From Terrilactibacillus laevilacticus (GTDB lineage: Bacteria; Bacillota; Bacilli; Bacillales; Sporolactobacillaceae): a DNA stretch of 48,536 nt. Under the pieces are notes generated by a model, which saw nothing but the letters and a program-made list of their open reading frames with translations, was not told the DNA's origin and did not search any database. The position numbers and the translations under genes were made by a program. The stretch is from positions 1-48,536 of the forward strand of contig NZ_VDCY01000019.1 of NCBI RefSeq assembly GCF_006517395.1. Direction: 5' to 3'. How positions within the stretch are numbered: the first letter of the stretch is position 1; every line of letters begins with the position of its first letter. Of this stretch, positions 16,926 to 25,568 are shown in pieces.

Positions 16926-17825
16926 GTGAAAACATTATTTAGGAGATGTCTTTCTTTATCATTAGTATTAATTTTAGTAGGTTCTGTTTCATTCTTTTCT
17001 TTCAGTAACCACTCCAAAGCTGCTACAAAACATTATTATTATGTTCATAAAACGTCAAATTTGTATAGTTCAACTAAGAGTTCAAAGAAGAAATTGAAAA
17101 CGATCTCTATTAATGTGAGATTATCCACTTATTCAAGTAAAACGAGCAGTATGTATAAAGTAACATACTCCGGTAAAACAGGTTATGTATATAAAGCTAA
17201 TTTATCAACTAAGCCAACATATGTGACTCGGTATGTCAAAAAAACAGCCAATCTTTATAATAATACAAGTACTCACAAGAAAAAAATGACCTCCATTCCT
17301 ATAAACACAAAACTAACGACAACAAGTCCTTTATCAGATAAACTCTATAAAGTTAACTACAAAGGAAAAAATGGGTACGTATACAGTGACAATCTCTCAT
17401 CAACAAAGGTTAAGGTGCCACAAAAGACAACATATCATTTTGGTGATACAGCTAGAATTGGTGATCTTAAAGTAACTGTGTCTTATCCAATAAACTTGGA
17501 TCCATATTATGCATTTGAGGATGATTTCTCAGATGTTAATAATGTCGTTGAATTCAAAGTATCTGTCACTAACATTGGTAAAGAAGCCCATTATATAGAC
17601 ACAACTGACTTTGATCTATATAAAAATAATATTAGCCAAGATGAATACTATCCTTTATATCATGATGAATCCATTAGTGGAAACATCCATCCAGGAGATA
17701 GTGTCAGAGGATCACTCTATTATGAAACAAATGAAAATTCTTCTTTGAAATTGACGTTTGACAACTATCAATATGATAGCAATTTTAATAAAATAAAAGC
17801 CATAAGCTTTTATGGTAGAAATTAA
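16926..17825 (+). CDS. Secreted protein with two SH3b-like domains and a DUF4352 domain
   Basis: 299 residues. The N-terminal signal peptide (CLSLSLVLILVGSVSFFSFS) is followed by a cleavage region near SKAATK. Two SH3b-type repeats follow, each with a SNLYSSTKS/ANLYNNTST start and a KVTYSGKTGYVYKANLS or KVNYKGKNGYVYSDNLS end (about 38-97 and 100-158); such domains bind cell-wall peptides. The C-terminal part (about 168-299) resembles the DUF4352 telokin-like fold, with VEFKVSVTNIGKEAHYID. There is no catalytic domain, so it is probably a wall-associated binding protein. It starts behind a GAGGGGA site and is followed by a terminator. Confidence 0.75.
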   Translation: MKTLFRRCLSLSLVLILVGSVSFFSFSNHSKAATKHYYYVHKTSNLYSSTKSSKKKLKTISINVRLSTYSSKTSSMYKVTYSGKTGYVYKANLSTKPTYVTRYVKKTANLYNNTSTHKKKMTSIPINTKLTTTSPLSDKLYKVNYKGKNGYVYSDNLSSTKVKVPQKTTYHFGDTARIGDLKVTVSYPINLDPYYAFEDDFSDVNNVVEFKVSVTNIGKEAHYIDTTDFDLYKNNISQDEYYPLYHDESISGNIHPGDSVRGSLYYETNENSSLKLTFDNYQYDSNFNKIKAISFYGRN

Positions 17826-17864
17826 TTATAGACATTTTTTGGTATCGAAGCTATAAATCTAAGA

Positions 17865-17906
17865 AAAACCCCGCTATTCTCATTGCTTTAGAAAATGGCG
17901 GGGTTC
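17865..17906. terminator. Intrinsic terminator (recurrent sequence)
   Basis: AACCCCGCTATTCTC pairs imperfectly with AAAATGGCGGGGTT. The same terminator sequence recurs at 21093-21137 and 45533-45570. Confidence 0.75.
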
Positions 17907-17940
17907 ATTCGTAATTGTAAGTTCTGTGACCGTTGAAGTC

Positions 17941-17998
17941 ATGTCCATATGGTGTGGACATTTTCGTTAGAAATGTCTTTTTGCGGTGCCTGTCACCG
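17941..17998. repeat. REP-like element, right half
   Basis: The hairpin TGTCCATATGGTGTGGACA (17942-17960) is followed by the right arm TGTCTTTTTGCGGTGCCTGT and CACC at 17998. The next gene starts 26 bp later. Confidence 0.75.
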
Positions 17999-18024
17999 GT
18001 AGAATAATAGATGGGGGATAGCTT

Positions 18025-18891
18025 ATGGATAGAAGATTCGAGACATTTTCATCAGAAGGTATTTCAATAGAATATTCCATCGTTGGTGATGGAGAACCTA
18101 TATTTGTCTTGCATGGGGGACATTCAAACTGTAAGGAAGAATTTGGATATAAAGCTTTATTGGAGAATGGTTTCTCACTCATCACCCCTTCAAGACCTGG
18201 ATATGGTGGGACATCTAAAGAAGTTGGAGAAAGTCTATCAAAAGCGTGCAAATATTATTCTAAATTGCTTAATCATCTAAATATTAAAAAAACCCACTTA
18301 CTTGCAATCTCTGCTGGTGGTCCAAGTGGAATATATTTTGCATCAAAGTATCCCGAGCAAGTTTGTACACTTACATTGCAATCGGCTGTTACGAAAAAAT
18401 GGTTAACATCGAGTGATAAAGAATACAAAGCTGCAAAGATTTTGTTTCGCCCAGAAACTGAAAAATTTACATGGGGTTTAATATCTACCATGAACAACAT
18501 TTTCCCACGATTTATCTTTAAACAAATGTTCCCTTCATTCAGTAAACTGAAGTATAGTGAAGCAAAAGCTAAAATTAATGAAGGTGATGTTGAAGCTATT
18601 AGAAAAATGAATAATCGCCAACGGTCAAGTTTTGGATTCTTTATAGATTTAAAACAAGTAAATGAGTTAACTATTGAAGATGTACAAACGGTTACTTGTC
18701 CAACTCTTATTATGCATAGTAAGAATGATGCTTCTGTGCCTTTAGAACATGCCTATTTTGCCCAAGATAACATTCCTTCTTCAGAGATATGTATACTTGA
18801 CTCATGGGGTCATTTAATTTGGCTTGGGAATTCATCTGATGAAACGGATGAAAGCATTATAAGCTTTTTAAAGACTAATAAAATATCATAA
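18025..18891 (+). CDS. Alpha/beta-fold hydrolase
   Basis: 288 residues. The oxyanion-hole region is FVLHGGHS near 28-34, the nucleophile elbow AISAGGPSG puts the serine at 96, and the acid and base are the Asp in SKNDASVP and the His in DSWGHLIW. The fold is that of small-molecule esterases, haloperoxidase-like or lyase-like hydrolases; the substrate cannot be told. The start is ATG behind GGGGGATAG. It stands alone between REP-like elements, and its lower GC than the kdg operon suits an accessory gene. Confidence 0.8.
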   Translation: MDRRFETFSSEGISIEYSIVGDGEPIFVLHGGHSNCKEEFGYKALLENGFSLITPSRPGYGGTSKEVGESLSKACKYYSKLLNHLNIKKTHLLAISAGGPSGIYFASKYPEQVCTLTLQSAVTKKWLTSSDKEYKAAKILFRPETEKFTWGLISTMNNIFPRFIFKQMFPSFSKLKYSEAKAKINEGDVEAIRKMNNRQRSSFGFFIDLKQVNELTIEDVQTVTCPTLIMHSKNDASVPLEHAYFAQDNIPSSEICILDSWGHLIWLGNSSDETDESIISFLKTNKIS

Positions 18892-19260
18892 TTGGTCTTA
18901 ATTTGGTGGTGACAGTACCACAAGATTATGTGACTAATAGGAATTCCCAGAGAAATGTCCTGCGTACCTGTATAGTGTCAATACTACCCGTTCCGATGAA
19001 GATTCAACGGAAATAGACAATTACAGTTTGAGCGCTTTTCAAATAAAGGGAATTCATTCATTTTCCCCCTTGACCTACTCAATTAATCTAATACCGAAAT
19101 CGCGAGAAACGATCATATACCTCCGCCCTACTGATATGCAAAAAGCACATTCTATTGGAGAAGTATAGATTATCTGGAGTAATTTGAAAAAGTATTAGTT
19201 TATTTAAGGGAATAAAGTAACTATTGGTTTGATGTTTGTTATGAACCAAAAGACAACATA
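18892..19260. other. Non-coding stretch with a worn REP arm
   Basis: A GGTGGTGACAGTACCAC left arm lies at about 18904, and a degraded right side (ATGTCCTGCGTACCTGT) at about 18955-18975. The rest to 19260 is AT-rich with no open frame or structured signal that I can support. Confidence 0.4.
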
Positions 19261-19383
19261 TGTATGGGGGCCGTTGCAGTACCGCTAATTATCGCTTCAG
19301 CCATCAGGCTCCCGCAGCAGCAATTAGTCTATCTTATTTCCTTTGACTTGTTTACATGTGACGTTGCTTCATTAGAGTACATT
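19261..19383 (+). pseudogene. Xanthine/uracil permease (NCS2 family), N-terminal remnant
   Basis: The frame from 19264 reads GAVAVPLIIASAIRLPQQQL followed by VYLISFDLFTC. It closely resembles the first transmembrane region of xanthine permeases of the PbuX type (usually YAGAVAVPLIIG...QLAYLI.IDLFTCG). About 40 of some 430 residues survive. The upstream part is decayed and the downstream part is replaced by a REP-like element from about 19384. Confidence 0.65.
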
Positions 19384-19455
19384 TCTAACTTTCACACTGT
19401 CTTCGTGAAATGGACAATTGCATTAACAATGTCCTTTTGCGGTGCCTGTCACCCA
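19384..19455. repeat. REP-like element, right half
   Basis: CTTTCACACTGTC, then GGACAATTGCATTAACAA, then right arm TGTCCTTTTGCGGTGCCTGT with CACCC. Nearly identical to 16753-16825, so one is a recent duplicate of the other. Confidence 0.75.
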
Positions 19456-19526
19456 CACAGGAATATTTAACAAGGTTTTAGTAAATATTTATATTTGTGA
19501 ATGAATCTAAATTAAGGAATGGTGGC

Positions 19527-20243
19527 ATGATCTCGTTAAGTGGAAAAAATGCATTAATTACAGGTGCTGGCAGAGGAATCGGGCGTTCTACCGCAATCAG
19601 TTTAGCTAAAGAAGGCGTCAATCTAGGATTAATCGGATTAAATATGGCCAATCTTGAAAAAGTGACAGCAGAACTTGAGGCATATAACGTGAAAATTTCG
19701 GCAGCATCAGCGGATGTCGCAGATCTGACATCTGTTCAACATGCGGTGGAACATATAAAATCAGACCTTGGATCAATTGATATCTTAATCAATAATGCAG
19801 GGATAGCTAAATTTGGCGGTTTTCTCGATTTAACTCCAGAAGAATGGGAGAAAATTATTCGCGTGAATTTAATGGGCGTATACAATGTGACCAGGATCGT
19901 ATTACCTGACATGATTGAAAGAAAGTCAGGTGATATCGTCAATATCTCCTCCACTGCCGGCCAAAAAGGTGCCCCAGTAACAAGTGCTTACAGCGCATCT
20001 AAGTTTGCTGTATTAGGTCTGACAGAATCACTCATGATGGAGGTACGAAAGCATAATATCCGAATTACGGCTTTCACCCCAAGTACGGTTGCTACTGACT
20101 TAGCATTTGAAAGTAATCTTATTTCTGGTAATCCTGAAAATGCAATGCAGCCGGAGGATATTGCAGAAATGATTGTAGCGGGGTTAAAACTGCATCCAAG
20201 AGTATTCGTAAAGACCGCTGGACTGTGGGCAACAAATCCTTAA
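19527..20243 (+). CDS. yoxD: Short-chain dehydrogenase/reductase, YoxD-like 3-oxoacyl-ACP reductase family
   Basis: 238 residues from the ATG at 19527, with AAGGA nine bases upstream; an in-frame GTG at 19497 lacks a site. The Rossmann motif is TGAGRGIG, with NNAG at about 87-90 and the catalytic Ser-Tyr-Lys in [20 protein letters not shown]. The length and long stretches such as [12 protein letters not shown] and [11 protein letters not shown] match B. subtilis YoxD from memory. NAD(P)H-dependent; the natural substrate is unknown. Its stop codon lies inside the 5-bp target duplication of the following MITE-like element, so that insertion landed exactly at the end of the gene without changing the protein. 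Confidence 0.8.
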   Translation: MISLSGKNALITGAGRGIGRSTAISLAKEGVNLGLIGLNMANLEKVTAELEAYNVKISAASADVADLTSVQHAVEHIKSDLGSIDILINNAGIAKFGGFLDLTPEEWEKIIRVNLMGVYNVTRIVLPDMIERKSGDIVNISSTAGQKGAPVTSAYSASKFAVLGLTESLMMEVRKHNIRITAFTPSTVATDLAFESNLISGNPENAMQPEDIAEMIVAGLKLHPRVFVKTAGLWATNP

Positions 20244-20245
20244 TA

Positions 20246-20516
20246 GAGGTTGTTCAAAAAATCACCAGAGATAAGCTGCGAATCCTCGGCGCCCGCTCGT
20301 TTTTCTGGTCCTCAAGTAGTGGATACAAGTGGATCGCTGGCTAAAATCGCCCACGCTGGCGCTAAGGCTAACACATCATGTGGAATGCTGGTCCTAAGGA
20401 ACAGCGCCGCTCTTATCTTCCGACGCCCAGGACGGGCAAGTAACTGGCGTTTCTTGCAGGATGCCAGCGTACTTAGCCAGTAACCCTTTTCGTTTGTCAC
20501 CTTTTTGAACACGTAC
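20246..20516 (+). mobile_element. MITE-like element, copy 2 (271 bp)
   Basis: Ends GAGGTTGTTCAAAAAATCACC-like on the left and GTCACCTTTTTGAACACGTAC on the right; perfect 5-bp flanking duplication TAATA (20241-20245 and 20517-20521). The interior has GC-rich segments (CCTCGGCGCCCGCTCG, CTTCCGACGCCCAGG) shared with copy 1. There is no transposase. Confidence 0.8.
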
Positions 20517-20619
20517 TAATACAATAATCGAACAAAAAATTCATTAAATTTTTTTATGAAATATTCGCTAAGAATTATTACATATGAATATTGGTTGTAT
20601 TCAGGAAAGAGGTATCAAA

Positions 20620-20922
20620 ATGGAATTCTTATCTCGGGAACAAATTATTAATGAATTACAACAATCTTTTCAATCCTATATCGATAAGTATGATATTGAT
20701 AATATCGGCATTTTTGAAGAAGAAGGTCAAGATGATCGATATTATATCGGCTTCACGGTTAATAAAAATGGAAAGACCTACCATATCCATTCCTCTTACT
20801 CGAAAAATGGAAAAGGTGGTTTAAGGCCGGTACAAAATGAATGGACAGTTGAAACCGATGATCCCCAAAAAGAAGATTTAAAAGGCTATCATGATTTAGA
20901 AAGTGTATTCCGGAATATTTAA
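20620..20922 (+). CDS. DUF5634-like protein
   Basis: 100 residues from the ATG at 20620, which follows GAAAGAGG with good spacing; an upstream ATG at 20584 lacks a site. It is acidic and hydrophilic, with no membrane segment: MEFLSREQIINELQQSFQSY, IGIFEEEGQDDRYYIGFTVNK, EWTVETDDPQ. It resembles the uncharacterised DUF5634 family of bacilli, from memory. A terminator follows, so it is a single-gene unit. Confidence 0.7.
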   Translation: MEFLSREQIINELQQSFQSYIDKYDIDNIGIFEEEGQDDRYYIGFTVNKNGKTYHIHSSYSKNGKGGLRPVQNEWTVETDDPQKEDLKGYHDLESVFRNI

Positions 20923-20944
20923 CCACATCATCAGATACAATCAG

Positions 20945-20981
20945 TCAGTCCTCAACAGTGTAACTCGTTACAGAGGACTGA
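20945..20981 (+). terminator. Intrinsic terminator
   Basis: TCAGTCCTC pairs with GAGGACTGA, followed by TTCTTCGTCTGTCATTTTT. Confidence 0.7.
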
Positions 20982-21051
20982 TTCTTCGTCTGTCATTTTT
21001 ATTTATTTTTCCAATAGCAGTTTCATGATGTATCAGTAAATCCCCTCTCTT

Positions 21052-21162
21052 TTTCTTTTTGCAGTGACTGTCACCCACATATTCACCTACACAAAAACCC
21101 CGCTATTCCCATTGTGTTTTTGAGAATAGCGGGGTTCATAATTCGGGTGAGACTGGCACCCC
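21052..21162. repeat. REP-like arms flanking a recurrent terminator
   Basis: Right arm CTTTTTGCAGTGACTGTCAC (about 21052-21075), the terminator AAAACCCCGCTATTCCC...GAATAGCGGGGTT (21093-21137), then the left arm TAATTCGGGTGAGACTGGCA running into CCC. The terminator is shared with 17865 and 45533, and the arm touches the stop codon of the next gene. Confidence 0.7.
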
Positions 21163-21935
21163 TATCTATACACAAGCCCACCATCAGTCAAGATCGCTTG
21201 ACCTGTAATGTAATCAGAAGCATCTGATGCTAAGAAGTCTACGAGATTAGCCACATCTTCGGGTGTTTGATATCTTTGTAATGCAATTTCTGAGGAGAAT
21301 TTTTCGAATGCTTCCCCTGGTTTTAAATCATCACTATATTTAACCATCTCTTCATCAATTCGATCCCACATTTTTGTTTTTGCAATACCTGGGCAATAAG
21401 CATTAACAGTAATTTGATGTTTTGCTAATTCTTTTGCAGCTGAATGTGTGAAAGATCGAACGGCATGTTTCGTTGCGGAATATGTACCAAGCATAGCATA
21501 GGCTTCATGTCCTGCAATACTACATGCATTAATGATTTTACCTTTGGTATTTTGTCTAATAAATTGTTCGGCTGCCGCTTGTGTACCAAACACGACACCA
21601 TTCACATTAATTCTAAATAATCTATTCAACTCGTCTTCTTTAATTAGTAAAAATGGCGTTACAGCGTCAATACCCGCATTATTGACGAAAACATCTAAAT
21701 GACCAAATTTATCAACAGCTTCTTTAACTAAATTAAATTGATCTTCACGCTTAGAGACGTCTCCTTTTACACCGATTACGTCAAAGTTTTTCCCTTTTAG
21801 TTCTTCTACCGTCTTATTTAATAAATCTTCGTTAATATCATGAAGAACAACGCTAAACCCATTGCTACATAATTTTTCAGCGATGCCTCTTCCTAATCCT
21901 CCAGCGGAACCTGTAACAACTGCTACTTTACTCAT
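21162..21935 (-). CDS. budC: Diacetyl/acetoin reductase (SDR family, BudC-like)
   Basis: 257 residues. The NAD-binding motif is [12 protein letters not shown], with NNAG near 90, the catalytic Ser in [10 protein letters not shown] and the YSATKHAV Tyr-Lys pair. The C-terminal [12 protein letters not shown] segment and the overall length match meso-2,3-butanediol dehydrogenases/(S)-acetoin-forming diacetyl reductases. It interconverts diacetyl, acetoin and 2,3-butanediol with NADH, a redox-balancing step of fermentation. It stands alone. An inverted repeat TTCAC-ATGAC-GTGAA at 22105-22119 lies about 170 bp upstream and might be a regulator site. Confidence 0.8.
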   Translation of the reverse strand: MSKVAVVTGSAGGLGRGIAEKLCSNGFSVVLHDINEDLLNKTVEELKGKNFDVIGVKGDVSKREDQFNLVKEAVDKFGHLDVFVNNAGIDAVTPFLLIKEDELNRLFRINVNGVVFGTQAAAEQFIRQNTKGKIINACSIAGHEAYAMLGTYSATKHAVRSFTHSAAKELAKHQITVNAYCPGIAKTKMWDRIDEEMVKYSDDLKPGEAFEKFSSEIALQRYQTPEDVANLVDFLASDASDYITGQAILTDGGLVYR

Positions 21936-22256
21936 AACAAATACCTCTTTTCAATAATGATAGTTTAAAAGATTATTAAGCTTTTACCCTACTTCTAAAA
22001 AAGATTATATATATTTGTTCCTACAGGTACATTTTAACATATTGACTAATTTATATCTTGTTTTAAGATTCCAGCTTTTATAATTTTAACCTTATTCATG
22101 ATTTTTCACATGACGTGAAATAAGGTGTTAATATTAAAACCCATATTCTATAGGATCTTCACAATGAGTTCTAAAGGCATTCAAATTGGTGCAGTCGCCG
22201 TACAATCCTATCTAATTGAACAAAGTGCGGTGCCTACATTATATAGGAATTAATTT
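21936..22256. other. Intergenic stretch upstream of budC
   Basis: Holds the budC leader on the minus strand and the inverted repeat noted under budC. A 29-codon plus-strand frame (22164-22253, starting MSSKGIQIGAVAVQSYLIEQ) lacks a good ribosome binding site; it may be a gene remnant. Confidence 0.35.
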
Positions 22257-22316
22257 ACAGTGTCCATATGAGGTGGACTGTTATAGTGGGAATGTCTTTT
22301 CGCGGTGCCTGTCACC
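22257..22316. repeat. REP-like element, right half
   Basis: Hairpin GTGTCCATATGAGGTGGACT followed by right arm TGTCTTTTCGCGGTGCCTGT and CACC. Same layout as 17941-17998. Confidence 0.75.
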
Positions 22317-22383
22317 AACTTCTCCTTTCACTCACCATTTCTATCTACTACCTGCGATTTATAGAGTGAAGGAGGTGATCAAC

Positions 22384-22602
22384 ATGGCAAGTGCAAATAC
22401 ATTATCATCCGCTCTTTCCTTAGCCCTTGATGGTGGACTGGACGAGAAAGGAAAGCAAATCTTGAAAAAGAAGAGCTTTCGAAATGTTAAGGCAACGGCT
22501 TCTCAAGATGCGGTTTATGCTGTGGCACAAGCTCTCGCTCCACTCCAAACGCTCCCGTTAATCGACATCGAGCGTACGGATGTCTTCCAAATCCATGAGT
22601 AA
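22384..22602 (+). CDS. DUF1659 family small protein
   Basis: 72 residues from the ATG at 22384, behind AAGGAGGTGATC. The sequence MASANTLSSALSLALDGGLD with KKKSFRNVKATASQDAVYAV is typical of DUF1659 proteins, short soluble proteins of unknown function found in bacilli beside DUF2922 and YvrJ. First gene of a three-gene operon that ends at the terminator near 23100. Confidence 0.85.
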   Translation: MASANTLSSALSLALDGGLDEKGKQILKKKSFRNVKATASQDAVYAVAQALAPLQTLPLIDIERTDVFQIHE

Positions 22603-22635
22603 AACTAATTTTCTTATTAAAAGGAGGTGAAAATC

Positions 22636-22851
22636 ATGAAAACACTTCAACTTCAATTTGAAAATGCCCAAGGCGGCACGGCAACCGTTTCTTTAGACAA
22701 CCCGTTTGAACCTGTAAATCCAGCAGCTATTCAAGCTGCACAAACTACGATTCTATCGCAAAACATTTTCAACTCGACAGGAGGCGATTATGTCAAAGTG
22801 AAAGGAGCTAAAATCATTGAGCGTAATGTCACGGATATTGTCTTAAGCTAA
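22636..22851 (+). CDS. DUF2922 family small protein
   Basis: 71 residues from the ATG at 22636, the better of two in-frame ATGs behind AAAAGGAGGTGAAA. MKTLQLQFENAQGGTATVSL and the C-terminal GAKIIERNVTDIVL are the family features. Function unknown. It lies 33 bp after the DUF1659 gene and 60 bp before yvrJ. Confidence 0.85.
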   Translation: MKTLQLQFENAQGGTATVSLDNPFEPVNPAAIQAAQTTILSQNIFNSTGGDYVKVKGAKIIERNVTDIVLS

Positions 22852-22911
22852 GCCAAAACGAGGGGTTTGCGGTCCCCTCTTTTATTATATTTAACCGATA
22901 AGGAGGCTAAA

Positions 22912-23076
22912 ATGATGGATCAATGGATCGCTATGGCAAAGGATGTTGGTTTCCCCATCATGGTTACTCTTTATTTGCTTTATCGGATCGAAGGAAAACT
23001 TGATGAACTCAACCGTTCCATTCAGCAGCTGCCGAACGCGATTGTCCAGACCTTGCCAAAGGATAAAGTGTCTTAA
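22912..23076 (+). CDS. yvrJ: YvrJ family small membrane protein
   Basis: 54 residues from the ATG at 22912, five bases after AAGGAGG. One N-terminal hydrophobic segment (VGFPIMVTLYLLYRI) is followed by a short amphipathic tail KLDELNRSIQQLP, typical of YvrJ. The tail resembles phage holin-like or BhlA-type small membrane proteins, but no function is known. A fragment of a second copy lies at 26041-26099. Confidence 0.85.
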   Translation: MMDQWIAMAKDVGFPIMVTLYLLYRIEGKLDELNRSIQQLPNAIVQTLPKDKVS

Positions 23077-23081
23077 AAGGA

Positions 23082-23123
23082 AACGCCAAGTCAGTGTATG
23101 AAAAAGAGTACTGGCTTGGCGTT
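23082..23123 (+). terminator. Intrinsic terminator of the yvrJ operon
   Basis: AACGCCAAGTCAGT pairs with ACTGGCTTGGCGTT, followed by AGTTTTAT. Confidence 0.8.
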
Positions 23124-23182
23124 AGTTTTATAATTAACGGGTGGTGTCTTTTGACATATTCTTCATGTTGCTAATTCCAATA

Positions 23183-23821
23183 TTAAACACCCGTACATAG
23201 ATGCCTAATTCCCTCTCTAAATTCACCCTTCCCTCCATTCGATGGATGACGAATCTTGGTACTTTCAATTTGTAGTAAATCTAATGATTCTTTAGCGCAG
23301 TTTCCAATAGCAACCACTTGATCAATAGAAAATAATTCGAGAAGATCTAATAAAAATTCTTTTCCCATCATCAATTCTTTCCGAGTTGGCTTTCGATTCG
23401 ATTCATAATTGCCTAGTTTATGAGGATGAAAAGGATAGGCATTCCACATTAATGGAAACACACCGAAGTCTTGGAATGCTTGCCAGACAATTGTAGCACT
23501 GGCTTCCTTCTGTAGTGAAGTATGAGCATATAAAGGAGTATGATTCTGCTGCGTACCAAATAGCTGGTGCTGCTGATTTAAAATATATTCACTTGTAAAT
23601 GGAACTCCGGACCACCTACAACCTCTATATCCTGGCGCTTCACCGACCAAAAGAGTATGACAATCTAAGTCTTTCATGACTCTTAGATAAAGATTTAGAT
23701 TGTTGCGAGTCGTTTCTCCCAATGTGTGATCATAGGCATATTGATTAAATGTTAACTCGTTTGTCTTTATTCTCGCCAATTTTTCCACAAATGCTGTAAT
23801 CTCCATCTCTCTTTCCATCAT
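23183..23821 (-). CDS. Uracil-DNA glycosylase-like protein
   Basis: 212 residues. LLVGEAPGYRGCRWSGVPFT matches motif 1 of the uracil-DNA glycosylase superfamily (GEAPG-x-xE type), QVVAIGNCAKESL resembles the central strand and HPSNGGKGEF the C-terminal H-P-S loop. It has none of the clustered cysteines of the iron-sulfur UDGs. It may remove deaminated bases from DNA or may have drifted to another role, as several superfamily members have. The start at 23821 follows AAAAGAGGTGAG. It is monocistronic and converges on the yvrJ operon. Confidence 0.75.
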   Translation of the reverse strand: MMEREMEITAFVEKLARIKTNELTFNQYAYDHTLGETTRNNLNLYLRVMKDLDCHTLLVGEAPGYRGCRWSGVPFTSEYILNQQHQLFGTQQNHTPLYAHTSLQKEASATIVWQAFQDFGVFPLMWNAYPFHPHKLGNYESNRKPTRKELMMGKEFLLDLLELFSIDQVVAIGNCAKESLDLLQIESTKIRHPSNGGKGEFREGIRHLCTGV

Positions 23822-24166
23822 CTCACCTCTTTTAATTTATATTGGAACTGGAATAATATGATGATAGTCAATAATAGGACTTCACAAAGAGTACATCTAA
23901 ATAAATTATCTTTGTTTTCAAGCAGTTTTATATCAGATGAATGCATAAGCGATTTTAACCACATCCTCTATAATTCTATGTCTAACATTTAATTAATACT
24001 TCGACATAAATCGATATTCTCCTCTACTTGAAAAAATCTATAAATTATCTCCTTCCCTTTTTATCTTAGTCATATTTGTTCGACACCAACTCTAATATTT
24101 TAGTATTATTTCGTGTATAGGACGATCTACTCATCTCATATCCTTTATCAATAAGGAAGATCGGAG
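23822..24166. other. Divergent intergenic region
   Basis: AT-rich sequence between two divergent genes. I see no gene, repeat or clear operator; it must hold promoters for both sides. Confidence 0.4.
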
Positions 24167-24169
24167 TTG

Positions 24170-24940
24170 ATGAAGGTGTCCGAATGGTTTGCAGCTAATG
24201 ATATCAAGGTTCTCCATCATTACCTTCCTTTAGATAAGACAGCAAAGAAAGACTACCGTTTGGCAATAAATACGGATGGTCCTTTAATGCGTTTGTATCG
24301 GAATTCAGCTAATGAACTCTTACTGATACAAGGTATTAATGCATACAACTCATTAAAGGTTCTTTCTCCTAATAAAAAAGTCCCTTGTTTTGTTATCAAC
24401 AATAATATCTCCGAACTTGAGTGGTGTTTCACTTTTTTGCGATCATGTTTTAAAGAAAAAGTATATTTCATGGTTAATTACGAGTATATTATGTATGCAC
24501 TCAAAAAGACGAATGAGAACGTTAAAAAAATGGCCGAAGAAATTAATTGTTCAGAGAAAGATATCCAGAAATTTATCGTTGATACGAGGGTTCCTGATCA
24601 TTACAAAGAATTAGCTATTAAATATAGAAAACAAGGCCTTGTTAATGCGATTTGTCAAAATTCAATATTAAAAGACTATCATGATTTTCTTTATAAACTC
24701 ACATTCAGAGAGAACCATAAATTAACCAAAGTAAAGTTAAAATTATTTGAGGATTATATAAAATTTGGTTATTCATTAGATATAGAGAAGAGTTATGCTA
24801 TTGAATGGTTTAATAAAATAGTTGATAAAAAACAGGCATGGAAAATATATTGGGAATATTTAAACAATGATTACTCACTGTCAAAACATTATACTCATTT
24901 CCCTAGAGTTATCAAGAATAAAAAAATCCGGGCAAAATAA
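24170..24940 (+). CDS. ParB-like protein of unknown role
   Basis: 256 residues from the ATG at 24170 (GGAG just upstream; a TTG at 24167 is the alternative). The segment ELLLIQGINAYNSLKVLSPN followed by KKVPCFVI has the layout of the ParB/sulfiredoxin-like domain (glycine turn, helix, strand). It is followed by a predicted helix-turn-helix, NVKKMAEEINCSEKDIQKFI. The C-terminal half is lysine- and aromatic-rich without known motifs. The canonical GERR arginine motif is not seen, so CTPase activity is doubtful. No ParA partner is adjacent. A diverged DNA-binding protein from a phage or plasmid is the most likely origin. Confidence 0.5.
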   Translation: MKVSEWFAANDIKVLHHYLPLDKTAKKDYRLAINTDGPLMRLYRNSANELLLIQGINAYNSLKVLSPNKKVPCFVINNNISELEWCFTFLRSCFKEKVYFMVNYEYIMYALKKTNENVKKMAEEINCSEKDIQKFIVDTRVPDHYKELAIKYRKQGLVNAICQNSILKDYHDFLYKLTFRENHKLTKVKLKLFEDYIKFGYSLDIEKSYAIEWFNKIVDKKQAWKIYWEYLNNDYSLSKHYTHFPRVIKNKKIRAK

Positions 24941-24966
24941 CTTATCTTATTAGGGAGAATGGAAGT

Positions 24967-25085
24967 ATCTTTCGAGGAAATTTGGGTGGTGACAAACACC
25001 TTTTTCTCGATAAAACTCTGGTGATAACTAGTCCTTCCAATATGGACATAATTGTTGAAAATGTCTTTTCGCGGTACCTGTCACC
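24967..25085. repeat. REP-like element, full form
   Basis: Left arm TATCTTTCGAGGAAATTTGG then GTGGTGACAAACACC; inner TAGTCCTTCCAATATGGACA hairpin; right arm TGTCTTTTCGCGGTACCTGT with CACC at 25085. One of the best preserved copies; its left arm is the sequence found just outside the 3' end of the outer group II intron. Confidence 0.8.
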
Positions 25086-25090
25086 ACAAA

Positions 25091-25568
25091 CACATTATCT
25101 CCTTTATTCTGACCATGAAATACCGAGCCCCTTTTTTCTTATCTCTGATCTAGTTTCTTCTCAATATAACACCATTCACATTTTACATTTTTTTGGAGAG
25201 CAAGTAATTTGATCTGGACTATAGATAATGTTATTTTAATTTTTAGATAAATATTTAATATGCCTAGTCCTTACATTGCTATTGTCTTTAATACTCTAAT
25301 ACTACCACTTGGTTGTATTACAAGTGAAATAAGACTTATCATTAAGCATTATTCATGTCAATCCTCATAATCAAGTCTCTATTTTATGATTTGTTCTATA
25401 CTATTTCAGATAGCTTATAGCCTGAGCTGTTCAAAAAAGAGCTTTTCGCCATATTCTGCGTTTTATATTTATTAAGCCAGTCTTAATTTGCCTATTAACA
25501 ATCAGTGGATCTTCAGTAAACTAATCAATAATATTATGCCCTCAACCATTTGGAAGAGGGCTAAATAA
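25091..25568. other. Long non-coding stretch
   Basis: AT-rich, with no supportable gene. It contains GAGCTGTTCAAAAAAGAGC at 25419, which recalls the MITE ends but has no partner. The terminator of the next gene is near its right end. Confidence 0.35.
25539..25562 (-). terminator. Short hairpin terminator
   Basis: GCCCTC pairs with GAGGGC around a 12-base loop, just after the stop of the DUF3139 gene. The T-tract is poor (ATAATATT). Confidence 0.45.

Noticed and set aside
22164-22253. 29-codon plus-strand open frame
   Set aside because: No convincing ribosome binding site or family; it is mentioned only as a possible remnant.
25419-25445. GTTCAAAAAAGAGC as a fourth MITE copy
   Set aside because: Only one end-like motif is visible, with no partner end, interior match or target duplication.
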